This document shows positions 26,697 through 34,847 of a stretch of 64,000 bases of DNA, piece by piece. This stretch comes from Massilia sp. Bi118 (GTDB lineage: Bacteria > Pseudomonadota > Gammaproteobacteria > Burkholderiales > Burkholderiaceae_D): contig NZ_CAKKMV010000016.1 of the NCBI RefSeq assembly GCF_918697865.1, positions 1 to 64,000 of the forward strand. The letters run 5' to 3'. A program made the translations under genes and the position numbers. The notes beneath the pieces are model-generated. The model was given only the letters and a program-made list of their open reading frames with translations, did not search any database and was not told the origin of the DNA. Every line of letters begins with the position of its first letter. Position 1 is the stretch's first letter.

Positions 26697-27344
26697 TCAG
26701 GCCGGTTTCTCGCCCAGCACGGACCAGTAACAGTTCAGCAGCAGCAGCTTGTAGTGCTTCTGCTCGTGGATGCGCAGTCCCAGCTTTTTCATCCACTCCG
26801 GGTAGTTGTAGATGTTGTGGAAGGCGTTCCCTGCGAACAGCCAGAAGAAGCCGACCGCCCCGTACCAGTACAGGGTCTTCACCAGGCGGCTCAGGACGTT
26901 CCCGGTCGGGAAGGAGAAGTCGCCGACCACCACCCGGGCGCCCGGTTTGCCGAGGCGGATCAGGTGCTGCAGCACCTTGACCATCATGTCTTCATGGAAG
27001 ACGTTGAGGAAGAAGTTGGCGACGACCATGTCGTAGCGCTCTTCCTCCTCCACCTCCATGATGTCGCTGTGGACCTGGCGGATGTTCACCGCCACCCCCT
27101 CCTTCACCAGGTTGGCCTGGAACTTCTTCAGCATGGTCTCGGACAGGTCGACCACCGTCACCTCGGCGCCGCGCTGGGCCGCATACACGGCATCCCGGCC
27201 GTGGCCGACCCCGGCGAACAGCACCTTGTCGCCGGGCTGCAGGCGGTCGAGCATGGCGATCTTGCACTTGTGGATGGACTTGCCGCTGTAGAAGGCGCTC
27301 AGCCAGTCGTAGATCGGCCCCACCAGCTTGTATTTGTCTCTCAC
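26697..27344 (-). CDS. Class I SAM-dependent methyltransferase
   Basis: This 215-residue methyltransferase has SAM motif I VLFAGVGHGRDAVYAA (about 41-56), motif II acidic residue in VTVVDLSE, and the post-motifs YDMVVANFFLNVF. A hydrophobic stretch (YWYGAVGFFWLFAG) near residue 170 suggests membrane or lipid association. The start is GTG with a GGGAGG site 7 bases upstream. It follows cqsA by 107 bases on the same strand, and could methylate an alpha-hydroxyketone signal, a lipid precursor or a quinone; none is proven. A possible own promoter (TTGACG at 27385-27390 with an AT-rich -10 region) lies in the gap. Confidence 0.85.
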   Translation of the reverse strand: MRDKYKLVGPIYDWLSAFYSGKSIHKCKIAMLDRLQPGDKVLFAGVGHGRDAVYAAQRGAEVTVVDLSETMLKKFQANLVKEGVAVNIRQVHSDIMEVEEEERYDMVVANFFLNVFHEDMMVKVLQHLIRLGKPGARVVVGDFSFPTGNVLSRLVKTLYWYGAVGFFWLFAGNAFHNIYNYPEWMKKLGLRIHEQKHYKLLLLNCYWSVLGEKPA

Positions 27345-27407
27345 GCTATGCCTCCCTTATATTTTTTATAAGAGTAAGCGAAAGCGTCAAACCTCCACGG
27401 TTTAGTC

Positions 27408-27426
27408 GTTGGCTTTACGAGCCAAC
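27408..27426 (-). other. Intercistronic hairpin between cqsA and the methyltransferase
   Basis: GTTGGCT and AGCCAAC form a perfect 7-bp stem with a 5-base loop, 26 bases after the cqsA stop. No T-tract follows on the minus strand. It may attenuate read-through from cqsA or protect its 3' end. A second small AT-rich dyad (CTTATA...TATAAG, 27356-27372) precedes the methyltransferase ribosome-binding site. Confidence 0.4.
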
Positions 27427-27451
27427 ATTCTGGCTTTCTGAGTCAGCCTCC

Positions 27452-28693
27452 TCAGTGCACCCGGCGGCGGCGAATTGTCGAGGTCCAGTTATCCAGGTCG
27501 ACCTCTTCGCGCATGTCGGCGCAGGCGGCCAGCAGCCTGGCGATCTCGCGTTTCGTCAGGCCGGCGTTCAGGGTCAGTCGGACCAGCGCGCGGTTCTTGG
27601 GCGTGGCCGGGGCGCAGAACACGGCGCCCTGGATGCCGCGGTTCTCCAGCGCCTTGCGCAGCACCAGGGTCCTGGGCTCGGTGCCCACCTCCAGTGCAAT
27701 GATCTGCTCGCTGCCCTCGTCGACGCAGTAGCCGAGCCGTCCGAGGCCGGTGCGCACCTCTTCGGTGATACGGCGCAGCGCAGCGCGGCGGGCATCGGCG
27801 CGCTCGACGAAATCGATGGCGGCGTCGAACCAGGCCAGTTCGTGATTCAGCATGCACGAGCTGAAGATGGCCGGGCGCGACTCCGACAGGAAATAAGGCT
27901 TAAAGCGGCTAGAACAGGTGATGATGCCGGCGCGCCCGGCGAAGGCCTTGGCCAGCGAGGCGGTGCGGAAGTGCACGCGGTCCTCGAGTCCGGCCGCGAT
28001 CACCAGGCCGGCGCCGCGCGGGCCGTGGGTGCCGAGCGAATGGGATTCGTCGACCACCAGCACGCTGCCGGTCCTTTCGGCCAGCGCCACGACCTCGTGC
28101 AGGGGCGCCAGGCTGCCGTCGGTGCTGTACAGGGCGTCGACCACGATCACGCCGGCGCCATGCTTGTTCAGCTGGCGTTCGAGGTGCTCCATATTGTTAT
28201 GCAGGAAGGGCACCGCCTTGCCGCCGCCCAGCGTCACGCCATCCCACAGCGAGGCATGCGCCATGATGTCGAGGTAGACCGGCACGCCCGGCTCCGAAAT
28301 GCTCTGCAGCAGGCCCACGTTGGCCGCCCAGCCCGATTGCGCCAGGATGGTCTCCTGGGCGCCCATGAAGTCGGCGAACTTTTCTTCCAGCCGGTGCTGC
28401 TGGCTCCCCGCCTGCAGGTAAACGGCGGACATCAGCGACTGCCCGCCATCGCCGGTCAGGACCCGGGCCTGGGCGTCGAGGAGTACGGGTTCGTTCGCAA
28501 GGCAGAGGTAGTCGTTACCAGCAAGCATCACTGCGCCCGGCCCCTGCCGCTTCCAGACGTGGACGTGCTCGCCGCCCATCAGCTGTTCGATGCGGGTCAC
28601 ATGGTGGGCGTCCATGCGCCGGGTGACGAAGGCCGGCATGTGCAGGCCGGTGGTGGGACGGGACTTGATCTGGATGGTGTTGACAGTAGACAT
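27452..28693 (-). CDS. cqsA: Alpha-hydroxyketone autoinducer synthase (CqsA/LqsA/JqsA family)
   Basis: This 413-residue PLP enzyme of the alpha-oxoamine synthase family resembles the quorum-sensing synthases CqsA (Vibrio) and LqsA/JqsA. Motifs are GNDYLCLANEP, the substrate-anchoring QSGWAANVGLLQ, DESHSLGTHGPRGAGL and the PLP lysine K249 in TASLAKAFAGRAG. Such enzymes condense an acyl-CoA with an amino-acid-derived substrate to make CAI-1- or LAI-1-like signals. The start MSTVNTIQIK has a GGAGG site 7 bases upstream; an earlier in-frame ATG adds 37 unlikely residues. The divergent kinase and regulator identify it as the signal maker rather than KBL or BioF. Chain length of the signal is unknown. 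Confidence 0.9.
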   Translation of the reverse strand: MSTVNTIQIKSRPTTGLHMPAFVTRRMDAHHVTRIEQLMGGEHVHVWKRQGPGAVMLAGNDYLCLANEPVLLDAQARVLTGDGGQSLMSAVYLQAGSQQHRLEEKFADFMGAQETILAQSGWAANVGLLQSISEPGVPVYLDIMAHASLWDGVTLGGGKAVPFLHNNMEHLERQLNKHGAGVIVVDALYSTDGSLAPLHEVVALAERTGSVLVVDESHSLGTHGPRGAGLVIAAGLEDRVHFRTASLAKAFAGRAGIITCSSRFKPYFLSESRPAIFSSCMLNHELAWFDAAIDFVERADARRAALRRITEEVRTGLGRLGYCVDEGSEQIIALEVGTEPRTLVLRKALENRGIQGAVFCAPATPKNRALVRLTLNAGLTKREIARLLAACADMREEVDLDNWTSTIRRRRVH

Positions 28694-28760
28694 GTTTTCC
28701 TCCGGAAAAAATTTTATTGTGTCCCTGCACAAGGCTTCTTCGCGTCTCTCCGCTGCACAA

Positions 28761-28774
28761 TTGACCGAGATCAA
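28761..28774. promoter_or_regulatory. FNR/ANR-like box 1 (cqsA-kinase divergent promoter)
   Basis: TTGACCGAGATCAA matches the FNR/ANR consensus TTGAT-N4-ATCAA at 9 of 10 positions. Its centre is about 75 bases upstream of the cqsA start. If the TAAAAT/ACAATA sequence at 28711-28720 (minus strand) is the -10 element, the box lies near -60 to -65, a class I activation position. It also contains the dyad CGAGAT-CA-ATCTCG. Inference from sequence match. Confidence 0.5.
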
Positions 28775-28811
28775 TCTCGACTGAGCGTTTTCCGTCAAGC
28801 TCAATCAAGAA

Positions 28812-28825
28812 TTGAGTGAGATCAA
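28812..28825. promoter_or_regulatory. FNR/ANR-like box 2 (cqsA-kinase divergent promoter)
   Basis: TTGAGTGAGATCAA again matches TTGAT-N4-ATCAA at 9 of 10 positions. Boxes 1 and 2 lie in a longer direct repeat, TTGA-N2-GAGATCAAT-Y-TCGA, with 51-base periodicity (28761-28780 and 28812-28831). Box 2 is about 60 bases upstream of the preferred kinase start, suggesting the site serves both directions. Confidence 0.5.
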
Positions 28826-28877
28826 TTTCGAATTGACAAGTAATGAAAACAAACGGTCTATGACCGGGAGCTACCGA

Positions 28878-30233
28878 GTGAAGAACCTGCTGTACAGGAG
28901 TGTCGCGAGCTTGAGCGCGCCGATCGTGGCGCGCTATCGCCTGACCCGCCCCGCCTTGCTGGCGTGGCTGCTGCGCCAGGAGCAGCAACAGGAATATTCC
29001 GTCATGCGCCTGCACTTCCTGGCCTGGCTGGGGTGTATCGGCATGCCCTTGTACTACCTCATCTGGACAACCTGGTTCCCCCAAAAGTTCGAGAGCCTGG
29101 ACCTGCGTGTGATCGGTTTTGTGCTGTGTCTGCCTGCACTGTTGGTGCCCCGCAAAATCAAGGGGAATTGGCTGCGGGTTTACGAATTCGTCAGCGTGAC
29201 TTATGTGATGCCCTTCTTCTTCAGCTTCATGTTCCTGATGAACCACGGTTCCGCGGTCTGGGGCGAATCGCTGCTGGTGGCGCTGATCGCGCTGTTCCAC
29301 TTCGACTGGCTGTTCGCGCTGGCCTCCTGCGCGCTCGGGGCGCTGGCCGCCTGCGTCCTGTATGTGGCGGTCGGCGACCCCGACGCCATGCGATCCGGGT
29401 TGAGCGCCTTCCCGCTGGCGCTGGAACAGATGCCGATCTACGTCTTCACGATCGTGATCGTGTCGGTGACCAAGGTCGGGCGCCGCATGCTCGCGCGCGA
29501 GAAGCTGTCCGGCATGTCGCAGGCGCTGGCGATGGTCTCGCACGAGCTGCGCACGCCGCTGATCAGCATCGCCGCCAACGTGCGCGGGATCGGACGCGCG
29601 CAGGCGGGCCAGGAAGACGGCGTGCCGGAGGCCCTGGGACGCATCCAGTTCGAAGTCCGCCACATGAACCAGATGATCGACCTGTTCCTGATGTCGGCGT
29701 CGGCCATGAGCCAGCAGCTGGCGCCGTCGGAGCGGCTGTCGATGTCGGAGATGGTCGAGGCGGTGATCCAGCGCTACCCCTTCGCCAACGAAGAGCAGCG
29801 GCGCCTGGTGGACGTGGTGGTGCGCAAGGACTTCGCCTTCCTCGGCCGCGAGGAGCTGGGCGCCGTCGTGCTGCTCAACCTCCTGCGCAATGCCCTCAAG
29901 GCGGTGGCGCGCGCCGGCAAGGGCAAGGTGCGCATCATCGTCGACGGCGCCCGCAGGCGTCCGCGGCTGCTGCTGATGGACAGCGGCTGCGGCATCGCAG
30001 CCCGGCAGCTGCCTTACATCTTCGAGCGCTTCTACTCCTGGCCGCCCAACACCGGCTCCGGCATCGGCCTGGCCCTGTGCAAGGACATCGTGCACGCCTG
30101 GCACGGCAAGATCCGCTGCCGCTCGCGCGAAAAGATCTATACCGTGTTCGCGCTGGAGTTCCCGCCGGAGCGCCGCGCGACGATGCGCAGCGCGGGCCCG
30201 CCATCCGCACTGGCTTCCTCACCGCGCCCCTGA
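28878..30233 (+). CDS. Membrane sensor histidine kinase of the CqsS/LqsS type
   Basis: This 451-residue kinase has about six TM segments in the first 190 residues and no periplasmic domain, as in CqsS/LqsS receptors for alpha-hydroxyketones. The H-box VSHELRTPL has His222; N-box LLNLLRNALKAV, G1 DSGCGIA and G2 GSGIGLALCK complete a HATPase. There is no fused receiver; the response regulator is the separate next gene, 15 bases away. I prefer the GTG start at 28878 because GGGAG lies 7 bases upstream. An ATG at 28860 and a TTG at 28812 are in frame, but the TTG lies inside FNR box 2. Confidence 0.88.
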   Translation: MKNLLYRSVASLSAPIVARYRLTRPALLAWLLRQEQQQEYSVMRLHFLAWLGCIGMPLYYLIWTTWFPQKFESLDLRVIGFVLCLPALLVPRKIKGNWLRVYEFVSVTYVMPFFFSFMFLMNHGSAVWGESLLVALIALFHFDWLFALASCALGALAACVLYVAVGDPDAMRSGLSAFPLALEQMPIYVFTIVIVSVTKVGRRMLAREKLSGMSQALAMVSHELRTPLISIAANVRGIGRAQAGQEDGVPEALGRIQFEVRHMNQMIDLFLMSASAMSQQLAPSERLSMSEMVEAVIQRYPFANEEQRRLVDVVVRKDFAFLGREELGAVVLLNLLRNALKAVARAGKGKVRIIVDGARRRPRLLLMDSGCGIAARQLPYIFERFYSWPPNTGSGIGLALCKDIVHAWHGKIRCRSREKIYTVFALEFPPERRATMRSAGPPSALASSPRP

Positions 30234-30248
30234 CGACCGAGGCTTACC

Positions 30249-31250
30249 ATGACTCTCCCGATCTTCCAGCACCCGACCATGACCGTCCTCGTCGACGACA
30301 GCCCCAGCTTCATCCACAGCCTGCGCTACCAGCTCGGCCCCGGCTTTCCCAGCATCGGCTTTTCCGACACCGGGGCCGCGATCGCCTGGCTGCGCGAACA
30401 CGGCAGCGCGCCGGCCGCGCTGGCCGGCCTGCTCTCGCCCAGCGTCGACACCTACACACTCTCGCCGCAGCCCTACAACATCGCCCTGCACGTCGAGCAG
30501 GTCTGCGGCATCCGCAACCAGGCGCAGCGCTTCATGACGCCCTCGGTGCTGGTGGTCGATTACTCGATGCCGGGCATGAACGGCATCGAGTTCTGCGAAG
30601 CGGTGCGCGACCTGCCGTGCCGGAAGATCCTGCTCACCGGCGTCGCCGACGAACGGGTCGCCATCGAAGCCTTCAACCGCGGCCTGATCGACCGCTATGT
30701 GCGCAAGAGCGACGCCCATGCCCTCGACCGCCTGGAGGCCGAACTCACCCAGCTGCAGGAGGGTTATTTCCTGGCGCAGTCGGAAGCGCTGCGCATGCTG
30801 CTCGCGCTGCACGACTACAGCTTCGTCAACGATCCCGCCATCTGCGGCCTGGTGCGCGAACTGGGCGCGCGCCACAAGATCGTCGAGCATTACCTGTTCA
30901 AGACCCCGCCCGGCTTCCTGATGTACGACCGCGACGCCCGCCCGTGGCTGCTGGCCGTCGAGACCGAGCAAAGCATGAACGCCCACTTCGAGATCGCCCT
31001 CGACGGCGGCGCCCCGCCTTCGCTGCTGGAGGCGCTCGAGCAGCGCCGCGTGGTGCCGAACTTCAGCGACGGCGACGGCATGTATTCGAAGCTGGCGCAC
31101 AAGGAATGGCACCGCTTCACCTCGCCGGCGCTGACCTGCCATGGGCGCGAGCTCTACTACTGGGCCATGTTCGCCCTCGATCCGGATGTGCTCGAGGGGC
31201 ATGTGGACTCGTTCGCCGAGTTTTTGCGGCGCTATCCGGGCACGGCCTGA
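30249..31250 (+). CDS. Response regulator of the LqsR/JqsR type
   Basis: This 333-residue protein has an N-terminal receiver with acidic pocket VLVDDSPSF, an unusual insertion of about 50 residues (roughly 45-95), phospho-acceptor D104 in VVDYSMPGMNG, T in KILLTGVAD and K153 in YVRKSDAH. The C-terminal half (about 165-333) is not a HTH or GGDEF domain. It resembles the unusual output region of LqsR-type regulators, whose mechanism is poorly understood. It follows the kinase by 15 bases and should be its cognate partner in alpha-hydroxyketone signalling. Confidence 0.85.
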   Translation: MTLPIFQHPTMTVLVDDSPSFIHSLRYQLGPGFPSIGFSDTGAAIAWLREHGSAPAALAGLLSPSVDTYTLSPQPYNIALHVEQVCGIRNQAQRFMTPSVLVVDYSMPGMNGIEFCEAVRDLPCRKILLTGVADERVAIEAFNRGLIDRYVRKSDAHALDRLEAELTQLQEGYFLAQSEALRMLLALHDYSFVNDPAICGLVRELGARHKIVEHYLFKTPPGFLMYDRDARPWLLAVETEQSMNAHFEIALDGGAPPSLLEALEQRRVVPNFSDGDGMYSKLAHKEWHRFTSPALTCHGRELYYWAMFALDPDVLEGHVDSFAEFLRRYPGTA

Positions 31251-31491
31251 GGCTGGCTCAATAGCTGGACGGCGCGCCTGGTATCGGGAATATGATTGGT
31301 AAGCGCCGGTCGCGGCTAGAGCCTTGGCCGAAAATTCATGAACGGCCTTGCGGCTGTCGAAGAATTTGACATTTATCAATGCGATAATGCGGCGCCTGCC
31401 GTAAGTCTCTGTCTTTACGAAGAAAAAATCCCGGGCACGATTCGTGCTGATAAGGAATCGGCAAATTTGCCTCAACTTCGGGAGAAGTGCG

Positions 31492-32103
31492 ATGTCAATC
31501 AAAAGATTGGTTCAAAGCTCCACCTTGTTCATGGGTCTCCTGGCTGGCACAGCGCATGCCAACCTCATAAAGAATGGCGACTTCGAGCAAGTTCAAGGCG
31601 GCGTACCGGCACATGGTTTCGTGACTGCGAATGCCGGCTCGACCGTGTTGACCGACTGGACGGTGGGACCGGTATCGATCGACCTCGTCCAGGGGGCCTA
31701 CGGCGCCATCGATGGCATCAGTGTCGACATGCTCGGCACACCTGGCCCGGGTTTTATTTCTCAATCGTTCAACGCCGTGGCCGGCACCACTTATCAGCTG
31801 GACTTCGACCTCTTTCGTAACACCGTCCCGTCCGGAACCGTCGAAGTCACGTTCACCGACTCGTTGAGCAATTCGTACTCCCAACAATTTACCTCGACCG
31901 GCGGGACGGCGACGGCGTTCTCCATGACCTATCTTGCCACGAGCAACGGTCCGCTTACGCTGTCATTCGGCAGCGTTGGCGGAGATGGCTATTCAGGTGC
32001 GGTCCTCGATAATGTGTCGGTCAACGCCGTACCCGAGCCGGCAACGCTCGCCATCTTTGGAATCGGCATGTTCGGCTTTGGCATGTGCCGCCGCCGCAAG
32101 TAG
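31492..32103 (+). CDS. PEP-CTERM sorting-domain protein (choice-of-anchor/DUF642-like)
   Basis: This 203-residue exported protein has a signal peptide that ends at about AHA23, then the mature start NLIKNGDFEQ, typical of choice-of-anchor C / DUF642-like carbohydrate-binding folds. The C-terminus is a PEP-CTERM signal: VPEP from residue 180, a hydrophobic helix and the basic end CRRRK, cleaved by an exosortase encoded elsewhere. GGAGA lies 6 bases before the ATG, which is 48 bases inside the longest open frame. It is convergent with the EamA transporter. Likely an extracellular or matrix protein. Confidence 0.88.
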   Translation: MSIKRLVQSSTLFMGLLAGTAHANLIKNGDFEQVQGGVPAHGFVTANAGSTVLTDWTVGPVSIDLVQGAYGAIDGISVDMLGTPGPGFISQSFNAVAGTTYQLDFDLFRNTVPSGTVEVTFTDSLSNSYSQQFTSTGGTATAFSMTYLATSNGPLTLSFGSVGGDGYSGAVLDNVSVNAVPEPATLAIFGIGMFGFGMCRRRK

Positions 32104-32151
32104 AGCCTGTCTTGCGGGTTCGAAGCCCAGGATCGGGAAGCCGGTCATGGG

Positions 32152-33039
32152 CTAGCTTGAAAAGGACGACGGCCGGCGCCGGAAATTCCCCAGCACCAGT
32201 CCGATCCCGCCCAGGATCGCCAGCGCCGCCACACCCAGGCGCAGCGTGAACGCCTCGTCCAGCAGGACCACGCCGCCAAGCGCGGCGATCGGCGGCACCG
32301 ACAGCTGCACCACCGCCGCCCGCAGCGAAGTCAGGTGGCGCAGCGCCGCATACCACACCACATAGCCCAGCCCGGATGTCAGCGCGCCCGAGGCAAGGGC
32401 CAGCCCCACCCCGCGCGCGTCCGCATGCGCGCGCGCCGCGAAGAGCAAGGCCAGCAGGACGCCGAGCGGCGCCGCGCGTATGAAACTGGCGGCGGTGGCT
32501 GCCAGCGGGTCCTTCGCGCCGCGTCCGCGCAGCGAGTAGCCGCCCCAGGCCATGCCGGCGCCCGCCATCAGCACCGCCCCCGCCGGCGAAGGCGCGGCGG
32601 CGCCCGGCAGCAGCAGCACCGCGAGACCGGCAACCGAGACGGCCAGGCCCAGCCAGCCCAGCGGGGCGAAGCGTTCGCCCGCCAGCAGCCCTGCTCCCAG
32701 CATGGTCAGCTGCACCGCGCCGAACAGGATCAGCGCGCCGGTCCCGGCGGGCAGCGACACATAGGCAAAGGAAAACAGCGCGACATAGGCGAACAACTGG
32801 ACGGCGGCGCGCCAATCCGCGTTGCCGGCGACAGCCTGATGGCGCAGACGCATTACCGCAGCGAGCACCAGCGCGCCGGCGACGAGCCTCACCGCACCGA
32901 AGGAAGCCGGGTCGATCCGGTCCTGCTGCAGCGCCAGCCGGCACAGCAGCGAGTTGGCGGCAAAGGCCAGCATCGCCACCGCGGTCAGGCCGGCGGCGGC
33001 GAAGGCGGGCCGCAGCTCAGGGGCGGCGCGGCGCAACAT
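32152..33039 (-). CDS. EamA/DMT-family transporter
   Basis: This 295-residue inner-membrane protein has ten predicted TM helices in two EamA repeats (about 10-145 and 155-285), the standard length of drug/metabolite exporters. Typical motifs include AFAANSLLCRLAL in helix 1 and PPIAALGGVVLLDEAF in the second repeat. The substrate cannot be told. It stands alone, convergent with the PEP-CTERM gene and divergent from zwf with a 217-base gap in which I see no clear regulatory element. Confidence 0.85.
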   Translation of the reverse strand: MLRRAAPELRPAFAAAGLTAVAMLAFAANSLLCRLALQQDRIDPASFGAVRLVAGALVLAAVMRLRHQAVAGNADWRAAVQLFAYVALFSFAYVSLPAGTGALILFGAVQLTMLGAGLLAGERFAPLGWLGLAVSVAGLAVLLLPGAAAPSPAGAVLMAGAGMAWGGYSLRGRGAKDPLAATAASFIRAAPLGVLLALLFAARAHADARGVGLALASGALTSGLGYVVWYAALRHLTSLRAAVVQLSVPPIAALGGVVLLDEAFTLRLGVAALAILGGIGLVLGNFRRRPSSFSS

Positions 33040-33256
33040 CGGCGATCGCCATGGTGTATTCGCGCATAGTCGCTCTCCATATCAGCCAAGTAAGCATTCC
33101 CTAAACCGCGCTCAGATTGTAAGCTATGCAATTAACAATGCAAGACATGCGCGCCGCCGTCCAAAAGCCGCCAGTGCAAGCGCATCCGCTGTCCTTCTGC
33201 TACCGTATCGGGGTTGCCGGCCCAGCGCCTACTTCAACTTTTAGACTGAACACGAC

Positions 33257-34723
33257 ATGACCCTCTCGACAGAATCGGATACCGGCCTTCCCCTCGACAT
33301 GACCATCTTCGGCGGCATGGGCGACCTCGCGATGCGCAAGCTCCTGCCGGCCCTGTACATGGCCTACCTGCACGGGAACCTGCCCGGCTCGACCCGCATC
33401 ATCTCGACCGGCCGCCAGGACTACGACCGCCAGGCCTACCTGGCCCACGTGCAGGAACACTCGCGCGACTTCATCGCGGCCGAGAACTTCAACGAGAAGA
33501 CCTGGGACGGCTTCCTGCAACTGCTCGAATACGTCCGCCTCGACGTCCAGGCCGCGCCCGACTTCGGCGCCCTGGCCCAGTCCTCGCGCGCCGGCGCCCA
33601 GCGCGTGTTCTACCTGTCGACCGCGCCCTCGCTGTTCACCACCATCTGCGAAAAGCTGGCCGCGGCCGGACTGGTCGACGCCAACGCCCGCGTGGTGCTG
33701 GAAAAGCCGCTCGGCACCGACCTCGCCACCGCCATCGAAATCAACGAAGCGGTCGGCAAGCACTTCGAGGAATCGCAGATCTACCGCATCGACCACTACC
33801 TGGGCAAGGAGACCGTGCAAAACCTGATGGTGCTGCGCTTCGGGAACTCGATCCTGGAACCGTTGTGGCGCGCGCCGAACATCTCGAGCGTGCAGATCAC
33901 GGTGGCCGAGGAAGTCGGCGTCGGCAGCCGCGCCGGCTTCTACGACGGCGCCGGCGCGATGCGCGACATGGTGCAGAACCACCTGCTGCAGCTGCTCTGC
34001 ATCGTCGCGATGGAACCGCCGACATCCCTGAACGCCGACGCCGTGCGCGACGAAAAGCTGAAAGTCCTGCGCTCGCTGCGCCGCTTCACCCTGGCCGACA
34101 TCGCGCGCGACACCGTGCGCGGCCAGTACACGCGCGGCGTCAGCGGCAACCAGGAAGTGCCCGGCTACCACGAAGAGAAGAACGTCCCGGCGGACAGCAA
34201 GACCGAGACCTTCGTGGCCCTGCGCACCTTCATCGACACCTGGCGCTGGTCGAAGGTGCCCTTCTACCTGCGCACCGGTAAGCGCATGCAGCGCCGCTCC
34301 TCGAAGATCGTGGTCGAGTTCACGAATCCGCCGTTCCCGCTGTTCCCGGACGCGCCGGGCGGCGTCGCGAATCGCCTGGTGATTGAATTGCAGCCGGAAG
34401 AAGCGATCAAGCTGCAGCTGATGGCCAAGGAACCGGGCAGCGGGATGCACATGCAGCAGGTGGCCCTCAACCTGGACCTGCAATCGGCCTTCCAGCAGCG
34501 CCGCGCCGAAGCCTACGAGCGCCTGCTGATCGACGTCGTGCGCGGCCGCCTGACCCACTTCATGCGCCGCGACGAACTGGAAGCGGCCTGGGAATGGGCC
34601 GATCCGATCATCGAAGGCTGGGGCACCCTGGGCGAAAAGCCGCACGCCTATGCGGCCGGTTCCTGGGGTCCGGCGGAGTCGTTTGCGCTGCTGGCGCGGG
34701 ATGGCTACCACTGGGTGGAATAA
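33257..34723 (+). CDS. zwf: Glucose-6-phosphate dehydrogenase
   Basis: This 488-residue enzyme oxidises glucose-6-phosphate to 6-phosphogluconolactone with NADP(+) or NAD(+) and feeds the Entner-Doudoroff and pentose phosphate routes. The active-site signature RIDHYLGKE has catalytic His180. The substrate-binding VLEKPLGTD is present. The nucleotide motif reads FGGMGDLAMRK rather than the common FGA(S/T)GDLA(x)RK, an uncommon but conservative change. Length is normal. It is monocistronic here, 124 bases before a GntR-type regulator whose promoter is independent. Confidence 0.95.
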   Translation: MTLSTESDTGLPLDMTIFGGMGDLAMRKLLPALYMAYLHGNLPGSTRIISTGRQDYDRQAYLAHVQEHSRDFIAAENFNEKTWDGFLQLLEYVRLDVQAAPDFGALAQSSRAGAQRVFYLSTAPSLFTTICEKLAAAGLVDANARVVLEKPLGTDLATAIEINEAVGKHFEESQIYRIDHYLGKETVQNLMVLRFGNSILEPLWRAPNISSVQITVAEEVGVGSRAGFYDGAGAMRDMVQNHLLQLLCIVAMEPPTSLNADAVRDEKLKVLRSLRRFTLADIARDTVRGQYTRGVSGNQEVPGYHEEKNVPADSKTETFVALRTFIDTWRWSKVPFYLRTGKRMQRRSSKIVVEFTNPPFPLFPDAPGGVANRLVIELQPEEAIKLQLMAKEPGSGMHMQQVALNLDLQSAFQQRRAEAYERLLIDVVRGRLTHFMRRDELEAAWEWADPIIEGWGTLGEKPHAYAAGSWGPAESFALLARDGYHWVE

Positions 34724-34774
34724 GCCCGGCGCGGTCCAGGGTGGCCATGCCGCACGCGTGATTGGTTAGTCCAC

Positions 34775-34803
34775 TTGCAACATTAACAGTTGCCAACTAA
34801 TAT
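34775..34803 (+). promoter_or_regulatory. Sigma70-type promoter of the GntR-type regulator gene
   Basis: TTGCAA (34775-34780), a 17-base spacer and TAATAT (34798-34803) make a good -35/-10 pair. The predicted start of transcription is about 35 bases before the ATG of the regulator. No TGG-N5-CCA operator like those of the pectin genes overlaps it, so autoregulation is not evident. Confidence 0.55.
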
Positions 34804-34847
34804 GCGGATCTGGCATTTGCCACCAACTTTCCTGGACGACCACCGCA

